Shown here in pieces: positions 16,638 to 26,476 of a DNA stretch of 64,000 bases (positions are counted from its first letter, which is position 1; each line of letters begins with the position of its first letter). The notes under the pieces were generated by a model. The model was not told the DNA's origin. It saw only the letters and a program-made list of their open reading frames with translations, and ran no database searches. The position numbers were made by a program, and so were the translations under genes. Source of the stretch: Bacteroidales bacterium (GTDB taxonomy: Bacteria; Bacteroidota; Bacteroidia; Bacteroidales; UBA932); contig JAFSBV010000008.1 of NCBI GenBank assembly GCA_017437125.1, forward strand, positions 1 through 64,000, written 5' to 3'.

Positions 16638-19532
16638 ATGATGAAAAGAATCCTCAGCCTTATCATCTGCGGAGCCGCAATGCTCACCGGACTCATGTCC
16701 TGCAATACCGCAGACGAGGGCGCAAAAAGCATCAAGAGCGTTGAGAAGGTGGCTGTAGAGTCTCCGGAAGGAACCGTTCCGAGACTTCCATACCAGCTGT
16801 GGGTGACCTACAGTGACGGTACCGGAGCTTACAGACAGGTACGCTGGAGCAACGCGGCATTGGCAGTGGAAAAGGAGCAGTCGGATCCGACTCTTTATCC
16901 AGCCGGAAAGAAATATACGATCGAAGGTCACATCACAGGTGACAACAAGACTCCGAAAGGATATCCTGTGGTAGCGAAGATCACTGTTACAGACGGTGAA
17001 TACGAGGTTCCCGGCAATATATTCAAGGCTCAGCCGCTTCCTCTCGACAAGGTCGTGATCAACGGCGACAACCGCCTCACATCAAACCGTGACATGCTCA
17101 TCGAGCAGGTTCTCAGCTGGGACATCACACAGCAGCTCTACAACTACCGTGACACATACGGCCTCAGCACGAAGGGCTACACCGTTTCTGACGGATGGGA
17201 CTCTCCTACGACAAAGCTCAAGGGTCATGGTTCAGGCCACTATATGTCAGCCCTTGCATTCGCGTTCGCCAGCGCAGTGAAGCCGGAGCATAAGGATGCC
17301 CTCCGCGAAAGAATGAAGAGAATGACGGACGAGCTCCGCGCATGTCAGGAAATGACATTCGTATGGAACGATGAACTCGGCCGCTGGTGGGAGGCACGCG
17401 ACTTCGCACCGGAGGATGAGCTTCGCGAGATGAAGGGTACATGGAAGGCATTCGACCAGCACAAGAAGGAATGGGCGAAGTACGGATACGGCTATATCAA
17501 CGCCATCCCTGCACACCATGCAGTGCTCATCGAGATGTACCGCGGATATAACAACGAGCAGTGGGTATGGGCTCCATACTACTCTATCCACAAGCAGCTT
17601 GCCGGTCTCATCGACATCGCTACATACGTTGACGACCCTGCAATCGCGGAAAAGGCCCTTACAATCGCTACAGACATGGGTCTCTGGATATGGAACCGTC
17701 TCAGCCACAGAACATTCGTAAACACAGAAGGTACACAGGAAGAGCGTCGTGCAGTTCCAGGAAACCGCTATGAGATGTGGAACATGTACATCGCAGGTGA
17801 GGACGGCGGTACAGGCGAATCGCTTGCACGCCTCGCAATGCTCACAGACGACGAAGAGAAGAAGGCACGCCTTCTCGAGGCTTCGAACTTCTTCGACAGC
17901 CCTGCATTCTACGATCCGCTTTCTATCAATGTGGATGACATCCGCACACGTCATGCGAACCAGCATATCCCTAAGATCATCAGCGCGCTGAAGAGCTACA
18001 TGGGCAACAACAACCCATATTACTACAATATCGCGCTCAACTTCTGGAATATGGTACAGGGACGCTATGCATATTCTACAGGCGGTGTAGGTAATGTGGA
18101 GATGTTCCGTCAGCCATACACTCAGATCCTCAGCATGAACACAAACGTTCATTCTGACCGTCACGGCAACCTCTACCCTAACCCTACCCTCAACGAGACA
18201 TGCTGCGTATATAACCTTGCAAAGCTCACAAAGGATCTCAACTGCCTTGATCCGGACGATGCACGCTACATGGACTACTATGAGCGCGTACTCTACAACC
18301 AGCTCGTCGGCTCCGTTGACCCGCATCATTACGGAGTGACCTATCACTATGCAGTAGGTCTTGACGCAAGCAAGCCTTTCGGCAGCGAGACTCCTCAGTC
18401 AACATGCTGCGGAGGAACAGGTTCCGAGAACCATACAAGATATCAGGAGGCTGCATATTTCGTGAACGACAACACAATGTGGGTTGCCCTCTACATGCCT
18501 ACAACGGCAACATGGGATGCAAAGGGCGTGAAGGTTACTCAGGACTGCCTCTGGCCGGCAGAGAAGTCAACAATCACAGTCGAGGGTAATGCTGACTTCG
18601 CCATGAAGTTCCGTGTTCCTTACTGGGCTACAGAGGGATTTGACGTGAAGCTCAACGGCAAGTCGATCGCAAAGTCTTATCATCCATGCTCATATGTGGA
18701 AATCCCTTCACGTACATGGACATCAGAGGATGTCGTAGAAGTTGTAATGCCTTTCACAAAGCATATCAACTATGGTCCTGACAAGATGACTGTCGCAGCT
18801 ACAGGCATGAACGAGACCAATACAGTGTTCACTCCTATGTGGGTAGGAACCCTGATGTACGGTCCTCTCGCCATGTCAACAGACGCTGTAAGAAGCTGGG
18901 ATGACGCTCTACTCAACCTCGACTCAAAGCTCGAGTGCGTACAGGTGAACGCTCCTACATCCGAGACAGGTACAGACGGAAACATCTATACCCTCACAGT
19001 AGGCGACATGACATTCTATCCTGACTATTACCTCTGCGAGCACTCGACACGCTACCTCCGCATCAATATGGACAACGCTCTCGAGAACGCTACAGCTGCC
19101 GGCATCATCGACAAGTCGGCTCTCGAGGAAGGCGTGATCCTCGCAAGATCGCGCAAGGAAGCGCAGGAGGCATGGAATGCAATGGAAGTGAAGGTTCCTG
19201 ATCATGCACCATGGGCACCTCATGCATATGGAAGAATGGTCGAGCAGCTTGCAAAGGCAGAGGAGATCATGGCAGGCAGCGAATTCACTCAAGATGACGT
19301 GAACAACGCTACAGCCCTTCTCAACGCAGCCATCAACACAATGCGCCCAGGCAACCTTCCTGAGCTTGAAGACCTCAACGAGCTTCTCCAGCTTGTAAAG
19401 GAGGCAAAGGACAAGAACGATCCAAGACAGAAAGAGGCTCTTGATTACGCTGAAATGGTAATCAGATACGTAAGCAACGGATCAGGTACGATGGATATGA
19501 TCATCAAGGGCTGCGAGCAGCTCCGTAAATAG
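16638..19532 (+). CDS. GH127-like (DUF1680) beta-L-arabinofuranosidase candidate, lipoprotein
   Basis: A 964-aa lipoprotein (lipobox GLMSC, Cys22) expected to remove beta-linked L-arabinofuranose or a related sugar. Domain order: an Ig-like/Big_4-type module (about 35-130, with LPYQLWVTYSDG), an alpha/alpha-barrel GH127 core (about 135-640), a beta-rich part, and a helical FIVAR-like tail (about 860-964). The GH127 Zn/nucleophile site is recognisable: Glu520 and Cys522 in LNETCCVYN, then Cys590 and Cys591 in STCCGGTGSENH. Glu488 (GNVEMF) is a candidate acid/base. The CCxGTGxEN signature differs from the canonical enzyme at 39702, so substrate may differ. Divergent from the ara operon. Confidence 0.8.
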   Translation: MMKRILSLIICGAAMLTGLMSCNTADEGAKSIKSVEKVAVESPEGTVPRLPYQLWVTYSDGTGAYRQVRWSNAALAVEKEQSDPTLYPAGKKYTIEGHITGDNKTPKGYPVVAKITVTDGEYEVPGNIFKAQPLPLDKVVINGDNRLTSNRDMLIEQVLSWDITQQLYNYRDTYGLSTKGYTVSDGWDSPTTKLKGHGSGHYMSALAFAFASAVKPEHKDALRERMKRMTDELRACQEMTFVWNDELGRWWEARDFAPEDELREMKGTWKAFDQHKKEWAKYGYGYINAIPAHHAVLIEMYRGYNNEQWVWAPYYSIHKQLAGLIDIATYVDDPAIAEKALTIATDMGLWIWNRLSHRTFVNTEGTQEERRAVPGNRYEMWNMYIAGEDGGTGESLARLAMLTDDEEKKARLLEASNFFDSPAFYDPLSINVDDIRTRHANQHIPKIISALKSYMGNNNPYYYNIALNFWNMVQGRYAYSTGGVGNVEMFRQPYTQILSMNTNVHSDRHGNLYPNPTLNETCCVYNLAKLTKDLNCLDPDDARYMDYYERVLYNQLVGSVDPHHYGVTYHYAVGLDASKPFGSETPQSTCCGGTGSENHTRYQEAAYFVNDNTMWVALYMPTTATWDAKGVKVTQDCLWPAEKSTITVEGNADFAMKFRVPYWATEGFDVKLNGKSIAKSYHPCSYVEIPSRTWTSEDVVEVVMPFTKHINYGPDKMTVAATGMNETNTVFTPMWVGTLMYGPLAMSTDAVRSWDDALLNLDSKLECVQVNAPTSETGTDGNIYTLTVGDMTFYPDYYLCEHSTRYLRINMDNALENATAAGIIDKSALEEGVILARSRKEAQEAWNAMEVKVPDHAPWAPHAYGRMVEQLAKAEEIMAGSEFTQDDVNNATALLNAAINTMRPGNLPELEDLNELLQLVKEAKDKNDPRQKEALDYAEMVIRYVSNGSGTMDMIIKGCEQLRK

Positions 19533-19553
19533 TCTTATCCGATAAAACATCAG

Positions 19554-19624
19554 GGCTGTACAGCCGGTGGTCCTTCCCTTTTCGGGAGTCAATGCCGCCT
19601 CGCTGTACAGCCTTGTTGTTTTTA
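19554..19624 (+). terminator. Terminator after the GH127-like gene
   Basis: GGCTGTACAGCC (19554-19565, itself a palindrome) and GCTGTACAGCC (19602-19612) pair as the outer stem. An inner TCCC-TTTTC-GGGA hairpin and partial CGGTGG/CCGCC pairing fill the middle. A T-rich run (19613-19624) follows on the plus strand. Confidence 0.65.
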
Positions 19625-19652
19625 TATTATCTGCTCATCAACAAAGCACAGA

Positions 19653-22600
19653 CTAAGACCTGGATGCGAACTCGCCAGGCTTCATGCCGAACTGCTTGTA
19701 GAAGCATTTTGAGAAGTATGAAGGGTTGTTGAAGCCTACCATATAGCAGATCTCATTGATCCTGTATTTCTTCTCCATAAGGAGCTGAGCCGCCTTCTTG
19801 AGCCTCATGAGCTGTATCAGTTCGTTCGGAGTCTTGTCAGTCAGGGACTTGATCTTGTTATAGAGTGACGAACGGCTAATACCCATCTGCTCTGTAAGGA
19901 AATCCACGGAAAGATTGGAATCCGAGAAATGAGCCTCGATCACATCAGTCATCTGCTGCAGGAACTGGCTGTCCAGATTGTTGTTTGCCACAGTTGTGAG
20001 AGGAGCCAGAGGTGACGAAGCATATCTCTGTCTGAGCATCGCACGAAGGCCGACAAGATTCTTCATGCAGGCCTCAAGATACTGCACCGAGAACGGCTTC
20101 TCTATATATGCATCGGCACCGCAGTCCATACCGACCACCTTGGAAGCATCATCTGATTTCGCTGTAAGAAGGATGAAAGGAATATGGCTTGTATCCGTAT
20201 TTCCACGCACCTGACGGCACAGTTCCACACCATCCATACGCGGCATCATCCAGTCCGCCACGATCAGCACGACATCCGGATGGGCTGCGAGAATCTCAAG
20301 AGCCTCTACTCCATCCGAAGCCGAAAGTATCTGATAAGTATCAGAGAAAGTCGAATTCAGGAAGTTCACCATCTCCTCATTGTCATCGACGATCATCACG
20401 CAAGGCTTGTATTCCGGCTGTATCTCCACAAGATCGGAAGTAAGGATATCCTCAATCGGTGAAGACATTTCGGAATCGATCTTTACGCCTTCCGAATGCT
20501 CCGGAACCACTGATCCCGACTCATGGTAAACAGGCAATGTGACCGTAAATATCGAAAACAGTCCAGGTTCGGACTTGACGGAAATGATACCACCGTGAAG
20601 TTCCGTGATGCTCTTGACGAGACTAAGGCCGATACCTGTTCCCGGCTTGTTCTCGGCAGTCTGATAGAAAGGACGGAATATCTTCGCCTGTTCCTCCTTG
20701 CTGATACCGCAACCATTGTCATATACGGTGATATTGAACATGCTCGGATCGGCAGGATGTACGTTGCAGCTGAGCTTTACAAGATCCTTGGTATATTTTC
20801 CGGCATTCGTCAGCAGGTTGCTTATGAGCTTTGTCATAGCCTCACTGTCAACACAGGCAGTAAAGTCTTCAGGCGGATATTCCACTATCAGGCTGGCACC
20901 GTTGTAAGTGATCGTAGGCTCGAATCTCTGGCATATCTCCCTCATCAGAGGAGCAATCGGCTGGCTGAGGAAACGCATCTTCATGCCGTCCTGCTCGACC
21001 TTTCGGAAATCCAGAAGCTGGTTGATAAGATAAAGAAGTCTCTGACTGTTGTGATTTATGATCTTGAGGTCACCGGCAACAGGATCCGGAAGCATATCGG
21101 TTTTCTTCATGACCTTCTCCAGCGGGCCGATGATGAGCGATACCGGAGTCCTGATTTCATGGGCGATCATTGTGAAGAACTCGATCTTTGACTCATAGAT
21201 TTCCCTCTCCTTATTGGAGTTGATCTCATCGATCTTCACCTCATATTTCTTCTCATTCCTCCTTACTGCAAAGAGTATTGCAAAGACCAGGATAAGAACT
21301 ATCAGGAAGCCGTAGAGTATCAGGAACGGCATTGAAAGCAGGATATGAGGATGAACCGTAATCGTGAGACAGGCAGGCTCATCATTCCACACAGCATCAT
21401 TGTTCGTTCCCTTGACCATGAACGTATATGATCCTGCAGGAAGGTTGGTATATGTCGCCCAGTTCTGGTTTCCCACATGATTCCAGTCCTTGTCGAATCC
21501 TTTCAGCATATAGGCATACTGGTTCTTTCCCGGTGCACAGAAGCTGAGGGATGCGAAACGGATGGTAACTGCATTGTCCTTGTAGGTAAGCTCTATCGAA
21601 GGATCATCATTACCCATACCTGTATCCGGAGAAGTTATCGATAACGGAGGCACGACCTTGTTGGCTCGGATCTGGAACGGATAGAAGGCATTGAAGCCGT
21701 TTGCAGTTCCGACATATATGCGTCCGTCAGAAGCCTTCATTATGGAATTCTGGATGAACTGGTTGCTCTGGAGACCATCCACTGTAGTGAAGACCTGTTC
21801 TTCACCTGCATCATAACGAACCAGTCCGTGAGCGGTGGTTATCCACAGAACCTGCTGGTCCTCGATCATTCCCTTGATATTTCTCAGAGACGGCTCCTGA
21901 GCGATGTCAAGCATATCGAAGGCATCCTTTTCCGGATTATAGACACAAAGTCCTCCATCCGTACCGAAGAGCATCCTGCCCTGTGAATCAAGAAGACCGC
22001 AGTTGACATAATTGTTCGGAAGAGAGCCATCGGAGTCATCATGAACATAAGTTTTCCACGACAATGTCTTTGGAACATATTTGATCAATCCTCCGCCCAA
22101 TGTGGAGAACCACATATTGCCTTCGGCATCCTGATCCGCATCGATGACCGTAGTACCGACCCTCTTCAAACGGCTGAAGGAATCATTTTCATGGTCATAC
22201 AGATTTATACCCGTCATGGTGCATACCCATATCCTTGAATCCCTGTCCTTGAAAATGGCATATGAGCTGGTACCGTCTATCGAGCCGACATCACCGTTCT
22301 TCGGCATATATCTGCGGATCTTACCTGTCTTTACATTCATGACGCTGATTCCGTCGGCATATGTTCCTATCCAGAGGTCATCACCGTCCATGCACAACGC
22401 ATGAATATTGCTATCAGGCATATATCTTTTGAACTCTCCTGACTGATGATTGTACATGTTGAGTCCTCCGTCATCGGAAGCTATCCATATGTTATGGTCG
22501 GAATCTTCACAGAAGCGGCTCACCACCTTTCCCACCATGACATCATTCCTGCGTGGATAGCTGTCGAACTGACCGCTGAACGGCGAGAGATAATTGACAC

Positions 22601-23579
22601 CTCCATAATATGTTCCAGCCCAAAGACCGCCTTCCCTGTCCTTCATCAGAGGATAGACGAATCTGCTGGATATGCTGAAATCATCGCTGAAATCCGCTTC
22701 ATATATCTGTGTTTCGGAAGTGGCCACATCATAATGCAGCATTCCGTCATCAGAACTTATCACAAGTTTCCCCGGAGCGAACTCAAGAAGAGAATGGATA
22801 TGGTTCACTCCGTGAGATGCAGGTGAGAGATGCTGCTTCACCTCACCTGTAACACGATCTATCTCATACAGTCCGGAATCCCATGTTCCAAGCCAGAACC
22901 TCTGTTCATTGTCCTCCAGGATGGCAAGACCTCCTTTGGTGATCGGCTCACCATCAGACTTCAGGATAAAAGGATCAAACACATCAGTCGCCTTGTTGAG
23001 CTTATAAAGAACAGGTGTTCCCCAGTTGGTCAGAGCCCAGACCTGATTTGAATGGTCAACATATACATTGGAAACCTGATCGTTACATTGCGGAAACGCG
23101 AACTGGTCAAGAGTGTTGTTCTTCTGACTGTACCTGAAGATTCCCTGATTCAGGGTTGCAAACCAGAGATTGGAATCCTTGTCCATGTCTATAGCTATCA
23201 CATCCGAAGACACAGGAACCCCTTCTTTAGTAGAAAATACAAAAGGATCTATCCGATCCAGAGAATATGTAAATAGGAAAAGTCCCTTATCAGTACCTAT
23301 CCATATAATCGAGCCATCCTCGTAAAGAGACAGGACGGTAATACCATTGCCCTCATCCCCAAGGCTGTAATTTCTGAAAACTGTGCCGTCATACCGGTCA
23401 AGCCCCTGATCCGTACCCATCCACACAAAACCGAAACGATCCTGCATGATGGCTCTGACCTGATTCGAAGAAAGACCGTCGCTTTCAGTGATATGACGGA
23501 AACCAGGGTTTGAAGACTGTGCTGCCCCCCCCGGAATGAAGACGGCAAGGAAAAGCAGAATGAATAGGAGCTTTCTCAT
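19653..23579 (-). CDS. Hybrid two-component system sensor-regulator (HTCS)
   Basis: A single-chain sensor and transcription factor spanning the inner membrane, the typical switch for Bacteroidota polysaccharide loci. Order along 1308 aa: signal peptide (1-20), two periplasmic Reg_prop beta-propellers (about 30-650, repeats such as IWIGTDKGLF and IWIASDDGGL), Y_Y_Y domain (about 660-750), TM helix (about 755-778), HisKA with His807 in MIAHEIRTP, HATPase with TGIGLSLVKSI, receiver with Asp1109 in VADWMMPRMDG, and an AraC-type DNA-binding domain (about 1205-1305, ending NPSYFSKCFYKQFGMKPGEF). All catalytic residues look intact. The ligand is probably an arabinose-containing oligosaccharide. It follows the CotH/zincin pair but has its own promoter. 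Confidence 0.95.
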   Translation of the reverse strand: MRKLLFILLFLAVFIPGGAAQSSNPGFRHITESDGLSSNQVRAIMQDRFGFVWMGTDQGLDRYDGTVFRNYSLGDEGNGITVLSLYEDGSIIWIGTDKGLFLFTYSLDRIDPFVFSTKEGVPVSSDVIAIDMDKDSNLWFATLNQGIFRYSQKNNTLDQFAFPQCNDQVSNVYVDHSNQVWALTNWGTPVLYKLNKATDVFDPFILKSDGEPITKGGLAILEDNEQRFWLGTWDSGLYEIDRVTGEVKQHLSPASHGVNHIHSLLEFAPGKLVISSDDGMLHYDVATSETQIYEADFSDDFSISSRFVYPLMKDREGGLWAGTYYGGVNYLSPFSGQFDSYPRRNDVMVGKVVSRFCEDSDHNIWIASDDGGLNMYNHQSGEFKRYMPDSNIHALCMDGDDLWIGTYADGISVMNVKTGKIRRYMPKNGDVGSIDGTSSYAIFKDRDSRIWVCTMTGINLYDHENDSFSRLKRVGTTVIDADQDAEGNMWFSTLGGGLIKYVPKTLSWKTYVHDDSDGSLPNNYVNCGLLDSQGRMLFGTDGGLCVYNPEKDAFDMLDIAQEPSLRNIKGMIEDQQVLWITTAHGLVRYDAGEEQVFTTVDGLQSNQFIQNSIMKASDGRIYVGTANGFNAFYPFQIRANKVVPPLSITSPDTGMGNDDPSIELTYKDNAVTIRFASLSFCAPGKNQYAYMLKGFDKDWNHVGNQNWATYTNLPAGSYTFMVKGTNNDAVWNDEPACLTITVHPHILLSMPFLILYGFLIVLILVFAILFAVRRNEKKYEVKIDEINSNKEREIYESKIEFFTMIAHEIRTPVSLIIGPLEKVMKKTDMLPDPVAGDLKIINHNSQRLLYLINQLLDFRKVEQDGMKMRFLSQPIAPLMREICQRFEPTITYNGASLIVEYPPEDFTACVDSEAMTKLISNLLTNAGKYTKDLVKLSCNVHPADPSMFNITVYDNGCGISKEEQAKIFRPFYQTAENKPGTGIGLSLVKSITELHGGIISVKSEPGLFSIFTVTLPVYHESGSVVPEHSEGVKIDSEMSSPIEDILTSDLVEIQPEYKPCVMIVDDNEEMVNFLNSTFSDTYQILSASDGVEALEILAAHPDVVLIVADWMMPRMDGVELCRQVRGNTDTSHIPFILLTAKSDDASKVVGMDCGADAYIEKPFSVQYLEACMKNLVGLRAMLRQRYASSPLAPLTTVANNNLDSQFLQQMTDVIEAHFSDSNLSVDFLTEQMGISRSSLYNKIKSLTDKTPNELIQLMRLKKAAQLLMEKKYRINEICYMVGFNNPSYFSKCFYKQFGMKPGEFASRS

Positions 23580-23588
23580 AAAAAAAAC

Positions 23589-23622
23589 AAAAGTTGTATC
23601 CTATTACAAAGATACAACTTTT
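23589..23622. terminator. Terminator-like palindrome overlapping the HTCS promoter
   Basis: AAAAGTTGTATC (23589-23600) and GATACAACTTTT (23611-23622) are exact 12-bp inverted arms around a 10-nt loop. On the minus strand it is followed by G and eight T residues directly before the HTCS ATG, so it can end transcription arriving from the zincin gene. The HTCS -7 box lies partly in the arm, so the palindrome may also serve as an operator. Confidence 0.7.
23607..23614 (-). promoter_or_regulatory. -7 box of the HTCS gene
   Basis: TATCTTTG on the minus strand (23614-23607) matches TAnnTTTG exactly, 27 nt ahead of the ATG, and overlaps one arm of the 12-bp palindrome. Confidence 0.55.
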
Positions 23623-23647
23623 TTATTTACAGCCTTGTCCGAATCGT

Positions 23648-24952
23648 TTATATGACATATTTTACAGCATATGGCCACTGGTCGTCGAACAGACTTTCAT
23701 CTTCCGCATTATGGAAATCGATCGGATTCATCTTATGCTCGGTCGGAGCTCCCATGACGACAAGCCAGAGATGAGAAAGCTGAGCATCAACGGTGAATGA
23801 AACCGTACCCTCATGAGCACTGTTCATCTCTCCATAAACGGACTCTCCGTCCTCGGCACGAACACCTACGAATCCATAACGCCATCCTGCCTTCGAAGGA
23901 TCTGCATTCTTATAACCTTCCATGCCTGCACATCCCTTGAAATCAACGGTAACGGTCTTTCCGACCTCCGGAACAGGAAGAGCCACAGCATTGAAACCAT
24001 AGTTCTCCGGACACTGTTCAGGTGCCACGTACATCCATCCGTCTTCGCCCTCTATAAGCTTGGTGCTGAACTTGTTGGCATATGGACGTGTCTCATTCCA
24101 AGCCCTCTTGAAATCCAGGTTTATGATACGGCTTGAAGCATCATACATCTCGTCGCAGAACTGCTCCTGGGTAAGATTGTTCAGACGCATGTAAGTGATT
24201 GCAGGATCCTCTCCCCTCTTTCCCTGACGATAAAGCTCGGCGATATGCTTCAATCCCCTCTTCTCGCCCCAATATTCAAGGATGTAAGGAGTATGATAGA
24301 TATTGGCAAGGTGAAGATATGCCTTGTGGCACTTGCTTGTGAATCCGTCCCAATGATATGCCTCATCCTCCACCCAGAGAGGGTTCACCTGCCAGAGCAT
24401 CCACTGCGAGGTCATCTCGAAGAATCCGCAGCCTCCCCATGCCTCACCCTCGCCGTCGCATGTGATCTGCGACTGGAACGAATGGCCCAGCTCGTGTGCG
24501 ATGCAGTTGAGACGCTCGTCACGAAGACGGCCCGGAGTCACCCAGAGTGCACCTATCTCGCCGTCATAATCTCCGCCGTAAGCAGTTCCTTCAAGAGAAT
24601 AGCGAAGCATCACAAGCATCCTGTACTTATCAACCTTCGAGCCCTTCTTTGCAAATCCGAGATCATTGTAGAAATAATCATAGAAGGTCTCGAGCTTGGT
24701 CTTGAGGTTCTCTATATCGATGGTCATGTCCTGTCCTTCAAGCTCAGGAGCAGCCGAAAGGTCGTTTCCGAAACCCTTTTCCCAGAAAATCGCGAAATTC
24801 TCGGTAAGAGCCATCCTCTCATAGCAGTATTCACTTTCAGGATCGTTGAGATCCATTGTCTGAAGGTCCTTCGGTACATAGATTTCCTTCTCCTTCGGCG
24901 CGCAAGACGCGATAAGCAGCATCGCAGCTGCAATAAGGCTTATGTGTTTCAT
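23648..24952 (-). CDS. Zincin-like lipoprotein (DUF6055-type), putative metallopeptidase
   Basis: A 434-aa lipoprotein (lipobox LIASC, Cys17). The segment CIAHELGHSFQSQ gives a consensus HExxH zinc site (His153, Glu154, His157), and Glu179 in GFFEMTSQW is the likely third ligand, a gluzincin pattern. I relate it to DUF6055 from the HExxH context and the conserved IGALWVTPG segment just before it. The C-terminal third is beta-rich and ends VVMGAPTEHKMNP...WPYAVKY, a part shared with the larger paralogue at 26477. Peptidase activity is not shown; a glycoprotein substrate is an inference. It starts 1 nt after the CotH stop codon and precedes the HTCS. Confidence 0.7.
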   Translation of the reverse strand: MKHISLIAAAMLLIASCAPKEKEIYVPKDLQTMDLNDPESEYCYERMALTENFAIFWEKGFGNDLSAAPELEGQDMTIDIENLKTKLETFYDYFYNDLGFAKKGSKVDKYRMLVMLRYSLEGTAYGGDYDGEIGALWVTPGRLRDERLNCIAHELGHSFQSQITCDGEGEAWGGCGFFEMTSQWMLWQVNPLWVEDEAYHWDGFTSKCHKAYLHLANIYHTPYILEYWGEKRGLKHIAELYRQGKRGEDPAITYMRLNNLTQEQFCDEMYDASSRIINLDFKRAWNETRPYANKFSTKLIEGEDGWMYVAPEQCPENYGFNAVALPVPEVGKTVTVDFKGCAGMEGYKNADPSKAGWRYGFVGVRAEDGESVYGEMNSAHEGTVSFTVDAQLSHLWLVVMGAPTEHKMNPIDFHNAEDESLFDDQWPYAVKYVI

Positions 24953-24953
24953 A

Positions 24954-26303
24954 TCAGTTGATCATTGTATATCTGTTGAAAACTGTTGTCAGGTAATCGA
25001 TTCTGCTGAGGAGCCAGCTGTACATGTTCATGATTTCCACCGAATAGTCGATCTCCTCCATCGGCCTGCTGTCAGACGGGAAATAAATAGGCCATCTTCC
25101 GGCATTGCGGTCCATAGCCTCTTCTGCGGCATCAATGAACTTCTGTGTCTCGCCCCATGCCTCGGACATGATGCGAGGGCTTATCTCCTCCCAGCGGGCA
25201 ATGAACTCCTCGCAGAAATCATCGCTTCTGAAAATATCGGTAAAGAACTCCGGCACACCACCGTTTCCTCCGGCATGATGGATCGGATCGGTTCCGAGCA
25301 TGAGCTTTCTGTAATTGTCGAAATAATTATGTCCGTCATACATGGTTCCCCAGTCGAAATCAAAACCAGCATCAAAGTCCCATAGCGGTCCCATGACCCA
25401 TTTTCCGCCCTTGTCCTTATGCATGTACATGCTTCGTGGAGCGGCAAGTTCGACATTATAGATGAGTTCCTGAATGATCAGATAATCAATAAACGACTGT
25501 ACATCAAGAAGTTCACGAACCTTATCCATGCTTGCTTTTATTGCGTCCGGCTTGCCTTTGTTCTTACGGATGGCAAGGATGGCAGATTCCAGTTCGGCAA
25601 GATCTTCCTTTATAGGATCTGTATCGATATCTTCCGGATACTTCACGCAGACCGGCATCCAATATATCTCAGACCAGAAATTGTCGGTCGCACGCGGAGA
25701 AAGAGACGGGCCGTCATCCAGATCCAATGCTATCAGCACTCCTTCCTCATCGTCCACATCTACCCTGCTGCCACCCTGCTCTATCTGCTCGGTAAGCTGA
25801 TACAGACCTATATAATCCCCGTTCAGCGTCACTTCCATGTAACGAGAATGATTGGTATAAGGCAGTCCCATGATGCGTCCCAGTTCGAAAACGAAGGCAT
25901 TCATCACATGTGACGGGTCACGGTAGTTCGCCAACAGCACCCAGTCCTTGTCAGGGGCAAGGCCGATGATGGAAGCCTTTTCATCGAGCTTTATGCGATA
26001 TGGCTTCTTGTCGTACCATTCCCATGTGGAATTTCCTCGTCCGCGTATGCGTCCGGTACCCTCGAAGTCCCATTTGTCGTCCGGATGATCGACTGTAATC
26101 GTACAGTTGACATAGTCCTTCTTTTCCTTTCCCTTGATCGGAGCACCGTTCTCGGTAACAATGGTCATCTGGGATACCATGTATGCCGGACCAGTCTGGT
26201 TTTCAGGTTCATCCGGTCCGCCTACAGGAGGAACAGGATCCTCTCCGCACGAACAGGACAGAAGAACTGACGCAAGGCAGATGAAGAAATGTCTGAATTT
26301 CAT
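24954..26303 (-). CDS. CotH kinase family lipoprotein
   Basis: A secreted lipoprotein of the CotH family (atypical protein-kinase-like fold; spore-coat CotH phosphorylates proteins). The frame is open from 26339, but the start at 26303 gives a clean lipoprotein signal MKFRHFFICLASVLLSCSC (Cys17 or Cys19). Landmarks: GRIRGRGNSTWEW, KKPYRIKL, GLAPDKDWVLLANYRDPS, GDYIGLYQLTEQIE and LWDFDAGFDFDWG, the last resembling the catalytic metal-binding DFD-type segment. In carbohydrate loci its role is unknown; attachment to or modification of a protein substrate is possible. First of the CotH-zincin pair. Confidence 0.85.
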   Translation of the reverse strand: MKFRHFFICLASVLLSCSCGEDPVPPVGGPDEPENQTGPAYMVSQMTIVTENGAPIKGKEKKDYVNCTITVDHPDDKWDFEGTGRIRGRGNSTWEWYDKKPYRIKLDEKASIIGLAPDKDWVLLANYRDPSHVMNAFVFELGRIMGLPYTNHSRYMEVTLNGDYIGLYQLTEQIEQGGSRVDVDDEEGVLIALDLDDGPSLSPRATDNFWSEIYWMPVCVKYPEDIDTDPIKEDLAELESAILAIRKNKGKPDAIKASMDKVRELLDVQSFIDYLIIQELIYNVELAAPRSMYMHKDKGGKWVMGPLWDFDAGFDFDWGTMYDGHNYFDNYRKLMLGTDPIHHAGGNGGVPEFFTDIFRSDDFCEEFIARWEEISPRIMSEAWGETQKFIDAAEEAMDRNAGRWPIYFPSDSRPMEEIDYSVEIMNMYSWLLSRIDYLTTVFNRYTMIN

Positions 26304-26426
26304 AAAAGCTGTACAGTATTTTATTTGTTGTATGTGCATAGTATTTCAATATACAAAGTAAATTCATCCATTCTTGATTCGGTATCATTTATTTCCATAA
26401 ATCTGCAAATATCTTCCAATGGACTG

Positions 26427-26459
26427 AAAAAGGCCCTGCGAGCGTTCGCAGGGCCTTTT
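26427..26459. terminator. Terminator of the susCD operon
   Basis: A perfect stem AAAAGGCCCTGCGA (26428-26441) with its complement (26446-26459) and a 4-nt loop, bounded by A and T runs on both sides. It lies 18 nt beyond the stop of the last susCD-operon gene and separates it from the CotH unit. Confidence 0.85.
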
Positions 26460-26476
26460 CGTCTGTAAGGTCAGGA

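Noticed and set aside
17247..18347. 366-aa minus-strand frame inside the GH127-like gene
   Set aside because: Cys/Val-rich antisense shadow caused by codon bias; the sense frame has full catalytic motifs.
26098..26108. AATCGTAC-like match inside the cotH coding region
   Set aside because: Only the short core of the HTCS-type site matches, within coding sequence and without the second block.
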